This document shows, piece by piece, positions 48,696-56,024 of a stretch of 64,000 nucleotides of DNA. The notes beneath the pieces were generated by a model that worked only from the letters and a program-made list of their open reading frames with translations, was not told the DNA's origin and made no database searches. The DNA is taken from NCBI RefSeq assembly GCF_004297125.1, contig NZ_SCVD01000007.1:1-64000 (forward strand), read 5' to 3'. This DNA is from Phenylobacterium sp. (GTDB taxonomy: Bacteria; Pseudomonadota; Alphaproteobacteria; Caulobacterales; Caulobacteraceae). Made by a program: the position numbers and the translations under genes. The first letter of the stretch is position 1. Each line of letters opens with the position of its first letter.

Positions 48696-49745
48696 TCAGG
48701 CCGCCGCGGTCGCGGGCGGCTCCGATCGCCATTCGAACTGTGTGCCGTCGACCCAGATCGCGTGGAGCAGCACCGCAAGTTTGCGGGCGACGGCGACGCG
48801 CGCCCGCTTTAGACCGTTCTTGCGGGCGAGGCGCACGCCCCAGGCCTTCAAGGCGCACCACGAAGGGACCTGGTGCAGGAGGACGCCGGCGGCCTCGTAC
48901 AAATATGTCCGCGCGAGCTCGTCTCCCGTCTTGGAGATGCGGCCGGTCCACTCGGACTCGCCCGACTGATAGACGCGGGGCACGAGGCCCAGATACGGGC
49001 CCACAGCCTGCGACTTGGTAAAGCGCTTCGGGTCGTCGATGGCGGCCTTGAAGGCCAGCGCCGAGATCGGGCCGATGCCGGGGACGGTCATCATCCGGCG
49101 GACGTCGTTGTCGTCTCGGGCCAGCCGGACGAGCTTCGTCGTGATGGCCTTCAGCTGCTCCTCGGTGGCGACCAGGACCGCCAGCAGAGGATCCAGCACC
49201 GGCCTCGCCCACTCATGCTCGGCAGCGAGCGCCTGCACCTTGGCGCGGAAGCCCTTGCCGGCGGTGGAGGTCCGCGCGAGTCCGAAGACCTTGAGGGCGC
49301 CGCGCAGCTGGTTGCTGACGTTGCGCACGACCTGCATGAGCTGCCGGCGCGACAGCAGCAACGCTCGCATGAACTGAGCGTCCATGCTGCGCACCCGCGC
49401 CTCGCGGTACCACCCCAGACGGACCAGCTCGGCGAGGCCGCGCGCGTCGTTGCGGTCGGTCTTCTGGACGCGCAGCGACAGCGCCCGGTGGGCATGGCGC
49501 GTGTCGAGGCAGACCACGGGCAAGCCCTGGGCCTGGAGCTCGCGCCAAAGCCACGGCGCCGTGGTGCCGGTCTCCATCCCCACGCGCTCAAGCTGGCCCG
49601 CAGCGTGCTTGCGGACTGCGCCGGCGATCATCGAGGCGTCAGTGGGAACCTTCGTCTCGAACAGTTTCTTGCCCGTACCGTCTACGATGCACACGGCTGT
49701 CTCGGCCAACGAGACGTCCAGGCCGACATACGATTGCTGCTGCAT
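48696..49745 (-). CDS. IS110-family transposase
   Basis: 349 residues from the ATG at 49745 with AGGAGG eight bases upstream; it begins MQQQSYVGLDVSLAETAVCI. The N-terminal DEDD/RuvC-like domain has Asp10, METGTTAPWLWREL and KTDRNDARGLAEL. The C-terminal transposase_20 domain has MMTVPGIGPISALAF, AVGPYLGLVPRVYQSGESEW and a GRISKTGDELARTYLYEAA end. IS110 elements move by a bridge-RNA-guided reaction. It appears full length, so the copy may be active. Element ends were not defined. Confidence 0.93.
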   Translation of the reverse strand: MQQQSYVGLDVSLAETAVCIVDGTGKKLFETKVPTDASMIAGAVRKHAAGQLERVGMETGTTAPWLWRELQAQGLPVVCLDTRHAHRALSLRVQKTDRNDARGLAELVRLGWYREARVRSMDAQFMRALLLSRRQLMQVVRNVSNQLRGALKVFGLARTSTAGKGFRAKVQALAAEHEWARPVLDPLLAVLVATEEQLKAITTKLVRLARDDNDVRRMMTVPGIGPISALAFKAAIDDPKRFTKSQAVGPYLGLVPRVYQSGESEWTGRISKTGDELARTYLYEAAGVLLHQVPSWCALKAWGVRLARKNGLKRARVAVARKLAVLLHAIWVDGTQFEWRSEPPATAAA

Positions 49746-49836
49746 CCCGAGATCCTCCTGCTGGTGGGTGCTGCCGCCCACCGTGCTGGTGGAGTGGCGC
49801 CGATAGGAAGGCGGTTATGCCAGGTTACCCGAATGG

Positions 49837-49899
49837 GCGGAGACCCGGCACGGGGCTCCGGGAGCCGCAGGCGACTAGAGCCCGACCCGGCCGCAGGCC
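49837..49899 (+). repeat. Repeat copy B, upstream of the HEPN-like gene
   Basis: GCGGAGACCCGG ... GGGCTCCGGGAGCCG ... CTAGAGCCCGACCC matches repeat copy A at 47631. It adds a perfect CCGGCC-GCA-GGCCGG hairpin at its right end. It lies between the IS110 transposase start and the next plus-strand gene. Confidence 0.6.
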
Positions 49900-49971
49900 G
49901 GGGCACGCCAAACCGCTTGTCAGCCTGGGCCGGGTCCGCCAGACCGCGCGTCCGCGAAGGAGCCTGCCCGG

Positions 49972-50676
49972 ATGACCGCCCTTGCCGACATGGAAGAGCT
50001 GCTGGCCTCGATCAGCAACAAGGAGATGGTCGACTACATGCGCGAAGCGCTGACCTGCTACGGCGCCGGCGCCTACCGGGGCTGCATCGTGATGAGCTAC
50101 CTGGCGCTGTTCGACGACCTGAAGCTCAAGCTGGCCGAACTGGCCAAGATCAACGGCCCCGCCAAGGCGATCTGGCTGGAGGTGGAGAAACGCAGCGGGA
50201 ACCAGGAGGTCTTCGAGTCCTTCATGGCCGACCAGCTGCAGGCGGCCGACCTGATCACCAAGGCCGAGCACAAGCAACTGGAGCTGATCCGCGACATCCG
50301 CAACCGGGCGGCCCACCCGTCCGGCGTTCACGCCAAGGCCGAGGAAGCGCGCTATGTCTACCGGGTGGTCATCGACGACTTCCTGAGCCGCCAGCTGCTG
50401 AAGACCACCCACGCGGCCGACGCGGTCCTGGCGCGTCTCACCAAGGACAATCTCTTCCCCGGTAACGACTTCGACGATCACATCCTGATCGCCAAGGCCG
50501 AACTCGCCGAGGTCAATCCGGCGGCGCACGCCTACCTGATCGCCAAACTCGTGGCGGCGCAGCGACGCGGCGATGGAGAAGAACGCCCGCCGGATGATCG
50601 GGAGCCTTTCGGCGGGCGACGACGCGGCCATCCAGGCCTTGATCCGCCGCAAGCTGATCGAGGACCAGTCTCATGA
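49972..50676 (+). CDS. HEPN-like protein, possibly the N-terminal part of a frameshifted gene
   Basis: GGAG lies nine bases before the ATG. The protein starts MTALADMEELLASISNKEMV. A helical N-terminal domain of about 180 residues ends with an RNRAAH block, which fits the HEPN Rx4-6H nuclease signature. The last 35 or so codons (from about 50570) lose protein character, while a second frame continues it at 50573-51316. A one-base change near 50560-50575 would join both. HEPN RNases are common in defence and toxin systems. Function here is inference. Confidence 0.6.
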   Translation: MTALADMEELLASISNKEMVDYMREALTCYGAGAYRGCIVMSYLALFDDLKLKLAELAKINGPAKAIWLEVEKRSGNQEVFESFMADQLQAADLITKAEHKQLELIRDIRNRAAHPSGVHAKAEEARYVYRVVIDDFLSRQLLKTTHAADAVLARLTKDNLFPGNDFDDHILIAKAELAEVNPAAHAYLIAKLVAAQRRGDGEERPPDDREPFGGRRRGHPGLDPPQADRGPVS

Positions 50677-51316
50677 CGCGGACTACGCCGGCTGGATCGC
50701 GCGCACCATCGGCGCCAACGGCGCGATCCTGAAGGGTCTGAAGGCCGACGCCGTCCTGCGGGTCCGCGCCCTCCTGATGGCTGGCGTCGACGCCCCCGCC
50801 TCGCGCTCGGTGTCCGTGATCATCCACCCCGCGACCCAGCTCGCTTCGATGATAGATGGGCTGGGAGAGTCGACCGTGTTGGCGGATTTCGGCGCGTTCG
50901 CGGAGGCCGTCCTGCAGCGCTATCCGTATGCGGCGCCGATCCTGGACGAACTCGGCGACGCGCCGAAGCTGCGCGAGCAGCTTGTGGGCGTTTGGCTGAA
51001 GAACGCACGCTCGTCGCAGTTCGACACCGCCAACCCCTTCGCCCAGGCGGCGCCGCAGCTGGACGACTACGCCAAGGCCGTGCTCAGCGACGAGCAGGCC
51101 TTCCGACTTGTCATCGGCGTGGTCGAGGCCGCCGACTGGGGCGCCCGCCGCGCCAAGGCGCTGCGGGCGGAAAGCTTCGCGAGCACGCCGACCATCCGCG
51201 AGATGGCCCTACGCCAGGCAGAGAAGAAGCCGAAGGCGAGCGCGGCGCTGGTCGAGAAGGCCTTCCCGGGCACGAAACTCGTGGCGTTCCTGACCGACGA
51301 ACTCGACGCCGACTGA
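50573..51316 (+). CDS. C-terminal continuation of the HEPN-like gene, or an overlapping gene
   Basis: 247 residues in another frame, overlapping the previous frame by 104 bases. It begins MEKNARRMIGSLSAGDDAAI and ends VAFLTDELDAD. The text is protein-like throughout and mainly helical. No Shine-Dalgarno sequence precedes its ATG, which favours a frameshifted single gene over two genes. No domain was recognised. Confidence 0.55.
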   Translation: MEKNARRMIGSLSAGDDAAIQALIRRKLIEDQSHDADYAGWIARTIGANGAILKGLKADAVLRVRALLMAGVDAPASRSVSVIIHPATQLASMIDGLGESTVLADFGAFAEAVLQRYPYAAPILDELGDAPKLREQLVGVWLKNARSSQFDTANPFAQAAPQLDDYAKAVLSDEQAFRLVIGVVEAADWGARRAKALRAESFASTPTIREMALRQAEKKPKASAALVEKAFPGTKLVAFLTDELDAD

Positions 51317-51423
51317 GACCCCGGCCGGACGAGCCGCCCCCGGCGGCTCCGACGTCATGAAGTGAATGCGCTGGGCGGGAGTCCCGTCGTCGGCGCGCGC
51401 CGGCCGCTCAGGCGTGGGTCCGG

Positions 51424-51636
51424 CTAGACCAAGTGCATCGAGTGGGACGTGAACGTGAACCGGTCGAAGTGCTTGGCCAGATCCTGCAAGGCCCCTTGCC
51501 CGCGGCTGGCGGGGAAGACCCGGTAGAGGCGCTCGCTCTCCGATACCTCGACGTCGCGCTGGTAGACGGCGAGGTCGCCGTCGGTCTGGAACTCGGCCCG
51601 GTGGCCGATCAACGTTTCCGTCGTCTCGATGCGCAT
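51424..51636 (-). CDS. Small protein of unknown function
   Basis: 70 residues. AGGAGG lies four bases before the ATG at 51636. It begins MRIETTETLIGHRAEFQTDG and ends SHSMHLV, beta-rich in appearance (AEFQTDGDLAVYQRDVEVS). It lies opposite and upstream of the HNH-type gene, so the pair is divergent. No family was recognised. Confidence 0.6.
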   Translation of the reverse strand: MRIETTETLIGHRAEFQTDGDLAVYQRDVEVSESERLYRVFPASRGQGALQDLAKHFDRFTFTSHSMHLV

Positions 51637-51750
51637 GCCGCCTCCTGATCCGGAGCGGATCCTACCAGACGCGCCCGCGATTCGATTGGCCTTTGGCTTT
51701 TCCGACCCGCCGACCTGGAGACGGCCGGCGCCGAGGGCTATGGCAGGGCC

Positions 51751-52824
51751 ATGACCGCCACGCACGACGATCCCGTTCAGGACGACGCCATCGTCGGCGA
51801 GGACGGGCGCATCCTGCTGTTCGGGTGTGTGCGCTTCATCCGCGACATCTGCGAAGGGGACGGCTGCTTCATCTGCGGCGCGCCGCACCGTGAAGACTTC
51901 AACGACGAGCACATCGTCCCACGCTGGATCCTCCGGCGCTACGGGCTGTTCGACAAGGAGATCACGCTGCCGACGGGTGAGCGCCGCAAGTACGGCGGCT
52001 ACCGTGTGCCCTGCTGCGAGCCCTGCAACAGCCTGCTTGGCCGAACGGTCGAGGACCCGGTCTCGCAACTGCTTGATGGCGATCCCGCCACCGTCGCGGC
52101 CCGCCTGGACGACAAGGGCCGGGAGCTGCTGTTCGTGTGGCTATGCCTGCTGTTCCTGAAGGTGCACCTCAAGGACGGGCGCATCCCCGTGCACAAGGAC
52201 CGCCGGCGCGGGGACGCGCGGATCGGCGAGGCCTATGACTGGGCCGACCTGCACCACGTTCATGCCGTGGCCCGGGCGCCCTACACGGGCGCCACCCTCA
52301 TGCCCGAAGTCATCGGCTCGCTGCAGGTGTTCGAGATCGCGTCGTCCACCGTCGGGGGCGACTACGACTACCTCGACTTCACCGACGCCCAGACCGTCCT
52401 CGTCCGGGTCGGGAAGATCGGCATCGTCGCGACCCTCAACGACAGCACGGCCGCAGAGAGCGTCTGGTCCGACCGGTTGGATCTGATCACCGGTCCGATC
52501 AACGATTTGCAGCTGCGGGAGGTCGCGGCCATGTTCGCGCTCGCCAACCGCGATCTCATCGGCCGTCCCGCCTTCATGACCTATGTCGCGTACCGCAGGT
52601 GGGCGACGATCGCGGCGCAGCGCCCACCGCTGCGGCTGAAGGACTTCGACCCCGAGGCGTTCGGCGCCACGCTGCTCTTCGCCGTGCGCAACCACGTCCA
52701 GGCCAGGGCAATCGAGGTCGACGGGACCCGCGATCCCGAGGCCGTCGCCAAGGCGATCGCCACCGGCTACGTGCGTTTCCTGACCCATGCGGGCGAATTC
52801 CGCCCGCCGGGGCCGCCGGCCTGA
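51751..52824 (+). CDS. HNH-like zinc-nuclease-type protein
   Basis: 357 residues. The N-terminal part has a zinc/HNH-like module: CFIC (39-42), the EHIVPRW motif (53-59) and CCEPCNSLLGR (88-98). This is the C..C ... EH.P.W ... C..CN..L pattern of HNH proteins in defence and mobile regions. The remaining 250 residues are unrecognised, with a hydrophobic patch ELLFVWLCLLFLKVHLKDG. It may be a nuclease effector; nothing in the sequence identifies its target. Confidence 0.7.
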   Translation: MTATHDDPVQDDAIVGEDGRILLFGCVRFIRDICEGDGCFICGAPHREDFNDEHIVPRWILRRYGLFDKEITLPTGERRKYGGYRVPCCEPCNSLLGRTVEDPVSQLLDGDPATVAARLDDKGRELLFVWLCLLFLKVHLKDGRIPVHKDRRRGDARIGEAYDWADLHHVHAVARAPYTGATLMPEVIGSLQVFEIASSTVGGDYDYLDFTDAQTVLVRVGKIGIVATLNDSTAAESVWSDRLDLITGPINDLQLREVAAMFALANRDLIGRPAFMTYVAYRRWATIAAQRPPLRLKDFDPEAFGATLLFAVRNHVQARAIEVDGTRDPEAVAKAIATGYVRFLTHAGEFRPPGPPA

Positions 52825-53001
52825 AGGGGTCCGCGCGCAGCGCGGGCGGGCCCAGAGGCGGACGCCCGTCTTCGCCCCATGCGCGCCGACAGTCCAGGAG
52901 GTCGAAGACATCAAGCTGCGCGGCCCCTCTCGCGCGACCACGCTCAACCCTGTGCGCAATCTGTCCATATCAGGTCAAACCCTGTTCCGGCGGCCAGACG
53001 C

Positions 53002-53031
53002 AGAAAGCCCCGCCGGCGGAGCCGGCGGGGC
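53002..53031 (-). terminator. Intrinsic terminator of the ssb pair
   Basis: On the minus strand a perfect 11-base-pair stem (arms 53021-53031 and 53007-53017) with a three-base loop is followed by TTTCTG. It lies 24 bases past the SSB stop codon. Confidence 0.85.
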
Positions 53032-53054
53032 CATTAGGTCAGCGGTGACAGGCG

Positions 53055-53468
53055 CTAGAACGGGATCTCGTCGTCGGGATCGACGCTCGGCGAAGGACCG
53101 GCCGGGGGCTCGGTCTCGTCCACGTCGTCGTCGATAGCGCGCTTGGACTTAATGCGCAGGTTTTCGACGACGAGCCGCAGGTCGTAGTGCACGACGCCGT
53201 CGCGCCCGGTCCAGGTGTCGTTCTCGACATGGCCGGACACCACCACGCGGGCGCCCTTCTTGGCGTAGGGCGAGATGTAGGCTTCGGTGGTCTGCTCGTT
53301 GAAGCAGACGCAGTTGAAGCCCGTGGTGCGCTCGCCCCGTTGCCCGTCGCCGCGCCGGAAGCGGGCGGTCTCCAGGACGCGGAAGCTTGCCCGGCGCTTG
53401 CCGGAGCCTTGGGCGGTGAGGATCGACGGGTCGGCGGCCAGATAGCCGTCAAGGATCACGCTTTGCAT
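53055..53468 (-). CDS. ssb: Single-stranded DNA-binding protein (element-encoded)
   Basis: 137 residues. The N-terminal OB-fold (MQSVILDGYLAADPSILTAQ, VVVSGHVENDTWTGRDG) is followed by an acidic tail ending DDEIPF, the tip that recruits repair and replication partners. It likely coats the transferred single strand during conjugation. GGAGACTGACC precedes the ATG. It is downstream of a second, tailless SSB-like gene with almost the same leader. Confidence 0.87.
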   Translation of the reverse strand: MQSVILDGYLAADPSILTAQGSGKRRASFRVLETARFRRGDGQRGERTTGFNCVCFNEQTTEAYISPYAKKGARVVVSGHVENDTWTGRDGVVHYDLRLVVENLRIKSKRAIDDDVDETEPPAGPSPSVDPDDEIPF

Positions 53469-53507
53469 GGTCAGTCTCCTTGGAAGGAATGGGATTACGG
53501 AAAGAGG

Positions 53508-53858
53508 TCAGGCTGCCTGGGCGGCCGGGACCCCGGCCGAGCGCTCGGCCGCCCAGTCGAGCACGGTGAGCGAGCGGATCACCAGCTCCTTGGCGGCGCG
53601 CTGGCCGCCCTCGCGGGCCTCGTAGAGGTTGTCCACGAAGGCGCCGATGGCCATCACCTCGCAGCCGCTGGCCAAGCCGGGCGCGATGACCTTCTCGTTG
53701 AGGCCCTTGGCCCAGCTCACGCAGTTGACGCCCACCACCCGGTCGGCGCCGCCAGTGTCCCGGCCGCGGTTCTCCAGCAGCCGGAACACCGCCTTGCCGA
53801 AGTCGTCGGTCACCTGAGGGTCGGCCGCCAGGCGGCCCACGAACACAACGTTCTGCAT
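53508..53858 (-). CDS. SSB paralogue lacking the acidic tip
   Basis: 116 residues, OB-fold start MQNVVFVGRLAADPQVTDDF like its neighbour. The C-terminus ends SAGVPAAQAA with no DDxxPF tip. It retains fold-like segments (NCVSWAKGLNEKVIAPGLAS). The same AAGGAGACTGACATGCA leader is used as for the next gene, so the pair likely arose by duplication. It may modulate or compete with the full SSB (inference). Confidence 0.8.
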   Translation of the reverse strand: MQNVVFVGRLAADPQVTDDFGKAVFRLLENRGRDTGGADRVVGVNCVSWAKGLNEKVIAPGLASGCEVMAIGAFVDNLYEAREGGQRAAKELVIRSLTVLDWAAERSAGVPAAQAA

Positions 53859-54299
53859 GTCAGTCTCCTTGAGATCGAAGCTGTCGGGAGACCACCTCCC
53901 AGCCTGTGCTTCGCCCCGCGGAGCCCTTCCCTCCTTCCCAACCGGCGCGGCCCTCGGCCGCGGCGGCGCCTCGCGCCAGCCCTGGCATGCGCGGGCCGAC
54001 CTCGCCGGCCTCGGAAACCGCAGACCATGTCGCCGCTAGCGCGGTCAGACTGGCTATCGATTAGACGTGCGGCCCAGCCGGATGCGGCGAGCGCTGACGC
54101 TCTGTCCGCCGCGCGCGCCGCTCGCCGCGCCATCTGGCGCCTGGCGCCCACATCCAGCTTCCTCAAGACGCGGTGCGGTTGTGCTCTGCGCCGGCACGCA
54201 GCGTTGCGGGTGCAAGGAATCAGCCTACGCCTGTGATTGGAGGCTCCCGGGGGTAGGTTGTCAGAACACGAAACCAGAGGGCCGCCCGTCGGTCTGCTC
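53859..54299. other. Non-coding stretch between the SSB pair and the LpxI-like gene
   Basis: No gene with family resemblance was found. The first 100 bases are a GC-rich leader of the SSB genes on the minus strand, with hairpin potential around 53882-53900 (CTGTCGGGAGACCACCTCCC). Short frames around 54067-54240 do not look like proteins. Confidence 0.5.
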
Positions 54300-55094
54300 A
54301 TGGGCGTGATCGTCGGAGGCGGGGGCTACGGGCCGCGGCTCGCCGCGGAGATTCGTCGCGCGGGCTACCCAACCATCGAGTACAGTTGGACGCCCTTCAA
54401 TGGAGGGCGGCGCTGGGTCAGCCCCACTGACCTCGACGACGTGATCAAGATCTTCCTCGAAGACGGAGTCACGGACCTGCTTCACGCGGGCACCTTCAGC
54501 GTAGCGCAGATCCTGTTGGGCGGCGCCCCGATCTTCTGGCGCCCGGCCACGCTGGCGCAAGTCTTCCTCACGCGTCGCGGCATGCGCGGCGGCTTCTTCC
54601 AGCCCTACGACAAGCGCCTGGAGACGGCGGGACTCCGCCTGCGTACGGCGCCCGAGCTGTTCGATGCCTATCGTCCTGTTCGCGGTGCGATGGGTCAGAC
54701 GCGACCACTCTCCGGGGAGCTACCGAGACTGGCGCGTCTGAAGGCGATCGCTCTCGGCGAACTCGCCCGCCGGGATTCGCAACTCCACCTGCCTCAGGCG
54801 GTGATCTTCGATGACGAAGAGCCTGTCCACTGGGAGCGCTGGGGCACCGACAGGCTCTGCCGGCAAGCCCGCCTGACCGCCAAGGGCGCGGCACGACGGA
54901 CGCTGGTCAAGGTCCTACCGCCCGGCATGCCGCCGATGCTCGATCCCCCGACGATCGGCACCCACACGGTGGTCGAAGCCAAGGCCGCCGGTGTGGATGT
55001 GATCGCTCTAGACACGCTCCACGGGCTCATCATCGACCGGACGGCGACCGCCGCGCAAGCCGACGCGGCAGGCATCGTGCTCTGCGGGATCTAG
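54300..55094 (+). CDS. LpxI-like (DUF1009) protein, accessory copy
   Basis: 264 residues from the ATG at 54300 (MGVIVGGGGYGPRLAAEIRR). The family's GTD block is present (AVIFDDEEPVHWERWGTDRL). The C-terminal motif is LDPPTIGTHTVVEAKAAGVD (Asp215; compare DLPTIG), ending AADAAGI-like QADAAGIVLCGI. LpxI hydrolyses UDP-2,3-diacylglucosamine in lipid A synthesis. Here the gene is far from any lpx cluster, so it may be a paralogue with another nucleotide-sugar substrate. The stop shares CTAG with the convergent HTH gene. Confidence 0.75.
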   Translation: MGVIVGGGGYGPRLAAEIRRAGYPTIEYSWTPFNGGRRWVSPTDLDDVIKIFLEDGVTDLLHAGTFSVAQILLGGAPIFWRPATLAQVFLTRRGMRGGFFQPYDKRLETAGLRLRTAPELFDAYRPVRGAMGQTRPLSGELPRLARLKAIALGELARRDSQLHLPQAVIFDDEEPVHWERWGTDRLCRQARLTAKGAARRTLVKVLPPGMPPMLDPPTIGTHTVVEAKAAGVDVIALDTLHGLIIDRTATAAQADAAGIVLCGI

Positions 55095-55801
55095 ATCGTT
55101 CCGACCAGTTGGCCCTTCGGAAAATTCTCGAGCAGCATCGCGAGCTTCTGGCCGCCGTACCAGTCGTGCTTGAGGAAGCGGCCGCCTGCGAACACGTAGT
55201 AGTCGGCCGACCGCTTGGGGTCGGCGATCACACCGTAGGGAAAGGCAGACATCCAGGGTTCAACCTGGATCTGGGGCGCGCTGGCCGCGTCCGCGGGGAG
55301 CGTTTGGCGCAGCAGATCGGCGTCTTGATCCGTCGCGCAGTAAAAGCGCGTGCGGGCGCCGGGTCGACCGGCAAGCCGCACCATCATCGCGGTCGCCTCG
55401 GGATGCGCTTCCTGGAGATAGGCCAGGTCCGGAAGCACGATCCAGAGTTCGCCATATCGGGCGAGCGTCGCCTCGTCACCCTCTGCGGTCGTCATCGCTT
55501 TGAGGTCACGCACGAGGTTGGGATCGCGGGCCCGCGAGCGCTGGAGGTAGTCGTATACGGGTTCGAAATCGAGCGCCGGATCCCGACTGCGGGCGGCGAA
55601 GAGCAGGGCGACCAGATCGCTCTTCTTGAAGTAGTCCGTCCGATCGGACAGGGCGGCTTGATAGAGCGATTGGCGCGAACGGCCGAGAGCTGCTGCCGCT
55701 TCCGTCTCGGTCATCCCTAAGGCGCCGAGAAGGTCCTTATCCGAGGCCAAGCCCCGGTCGTTTGGGCGGTCTGCGAGCAGGGACGTCATGGGTTCGGACA
55801 T
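55091..55801 (-). CDS. HTH protein with unrecognised C-terminal domain
   Basis: 236 residues. An N-terminal helix-turn-helix (about 28-60: MTETEAAAALGRSRQSLYQA) is followed by an alpha/beta region with repeated strand-like segments (ELWIVLPDLAYL, GARTRFYCATDQDADLL) and the C-terminal YGGQKLAMLLENFPKGQLVG. No family was recognised for that part. It could be a regulator of the CBASS operon, which starts 224 bases away in the opposite direction. GAGG lies four bases before the ATG. Confidence 0.65.
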   Translation of the reverse strand: MSEPMTSLLADRPNDRGLASDKDLLGALGMTETEAAAALGRSRQSLYQAALSDRTDYFKKSDLVALLFAARSRDPALDFEPVYDYLQRSRARDPNLVRDLKAMTTAEGDEATLARYGELWIVLPDLAYLQEAHPEATAMMVRLAGRPGARTRFYCATDQDADLLRQTLPADAASAPQIQVEPWMSAFPYGVIADPKRSADYYVFAGGRFLKHDWYGGQKLAMLLENFPKGQLVGTI

Positions 55802-55968
55802 GGTGCCTCGGATCTCCGGCGCCGGCTGTCGACACGCTTGACTGTCCGGTGCTTGGCCGGGGCCGTCAAGCGGTTCGCGAGCCGCCGACTAAAGCTTTCA
55901 CCTGAGGATTGCAAGGACGTTAAGGGCAACCGTAGTGGGTAAGAAAGCATGTGGGATATGTAAGAATC

Positions 55969-55996
55969 TTGACAGCTCCACCGCGAATCCTTAGAT
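55969..55996 (+). promoter_or_regulatory. Predicted promoter of the CBASS operon
   Basis: TTGACA (exact -35 consensus, 55969-55974) is followed, after 16 bases, by TTAGAT (55991-55996), 28 bases before the ATG at 56025. Imperfect copies of GGGTAAGAA / GGATATGTAAGAA lie just upstream (55937-55967) and could be regulator sites. Confidence 0.6.
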
Positions 55997-56024
55997 GTGG
56001 AGGTGAGATAACGAAGGTGTTCCC

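Noticed and set aside
54067..54309. Small plus-strand frame before the LpxI-like gene
   Set aside because: Arg/Pro/Cys-rich, no ribosome-binding site and no helix or fold pattern.
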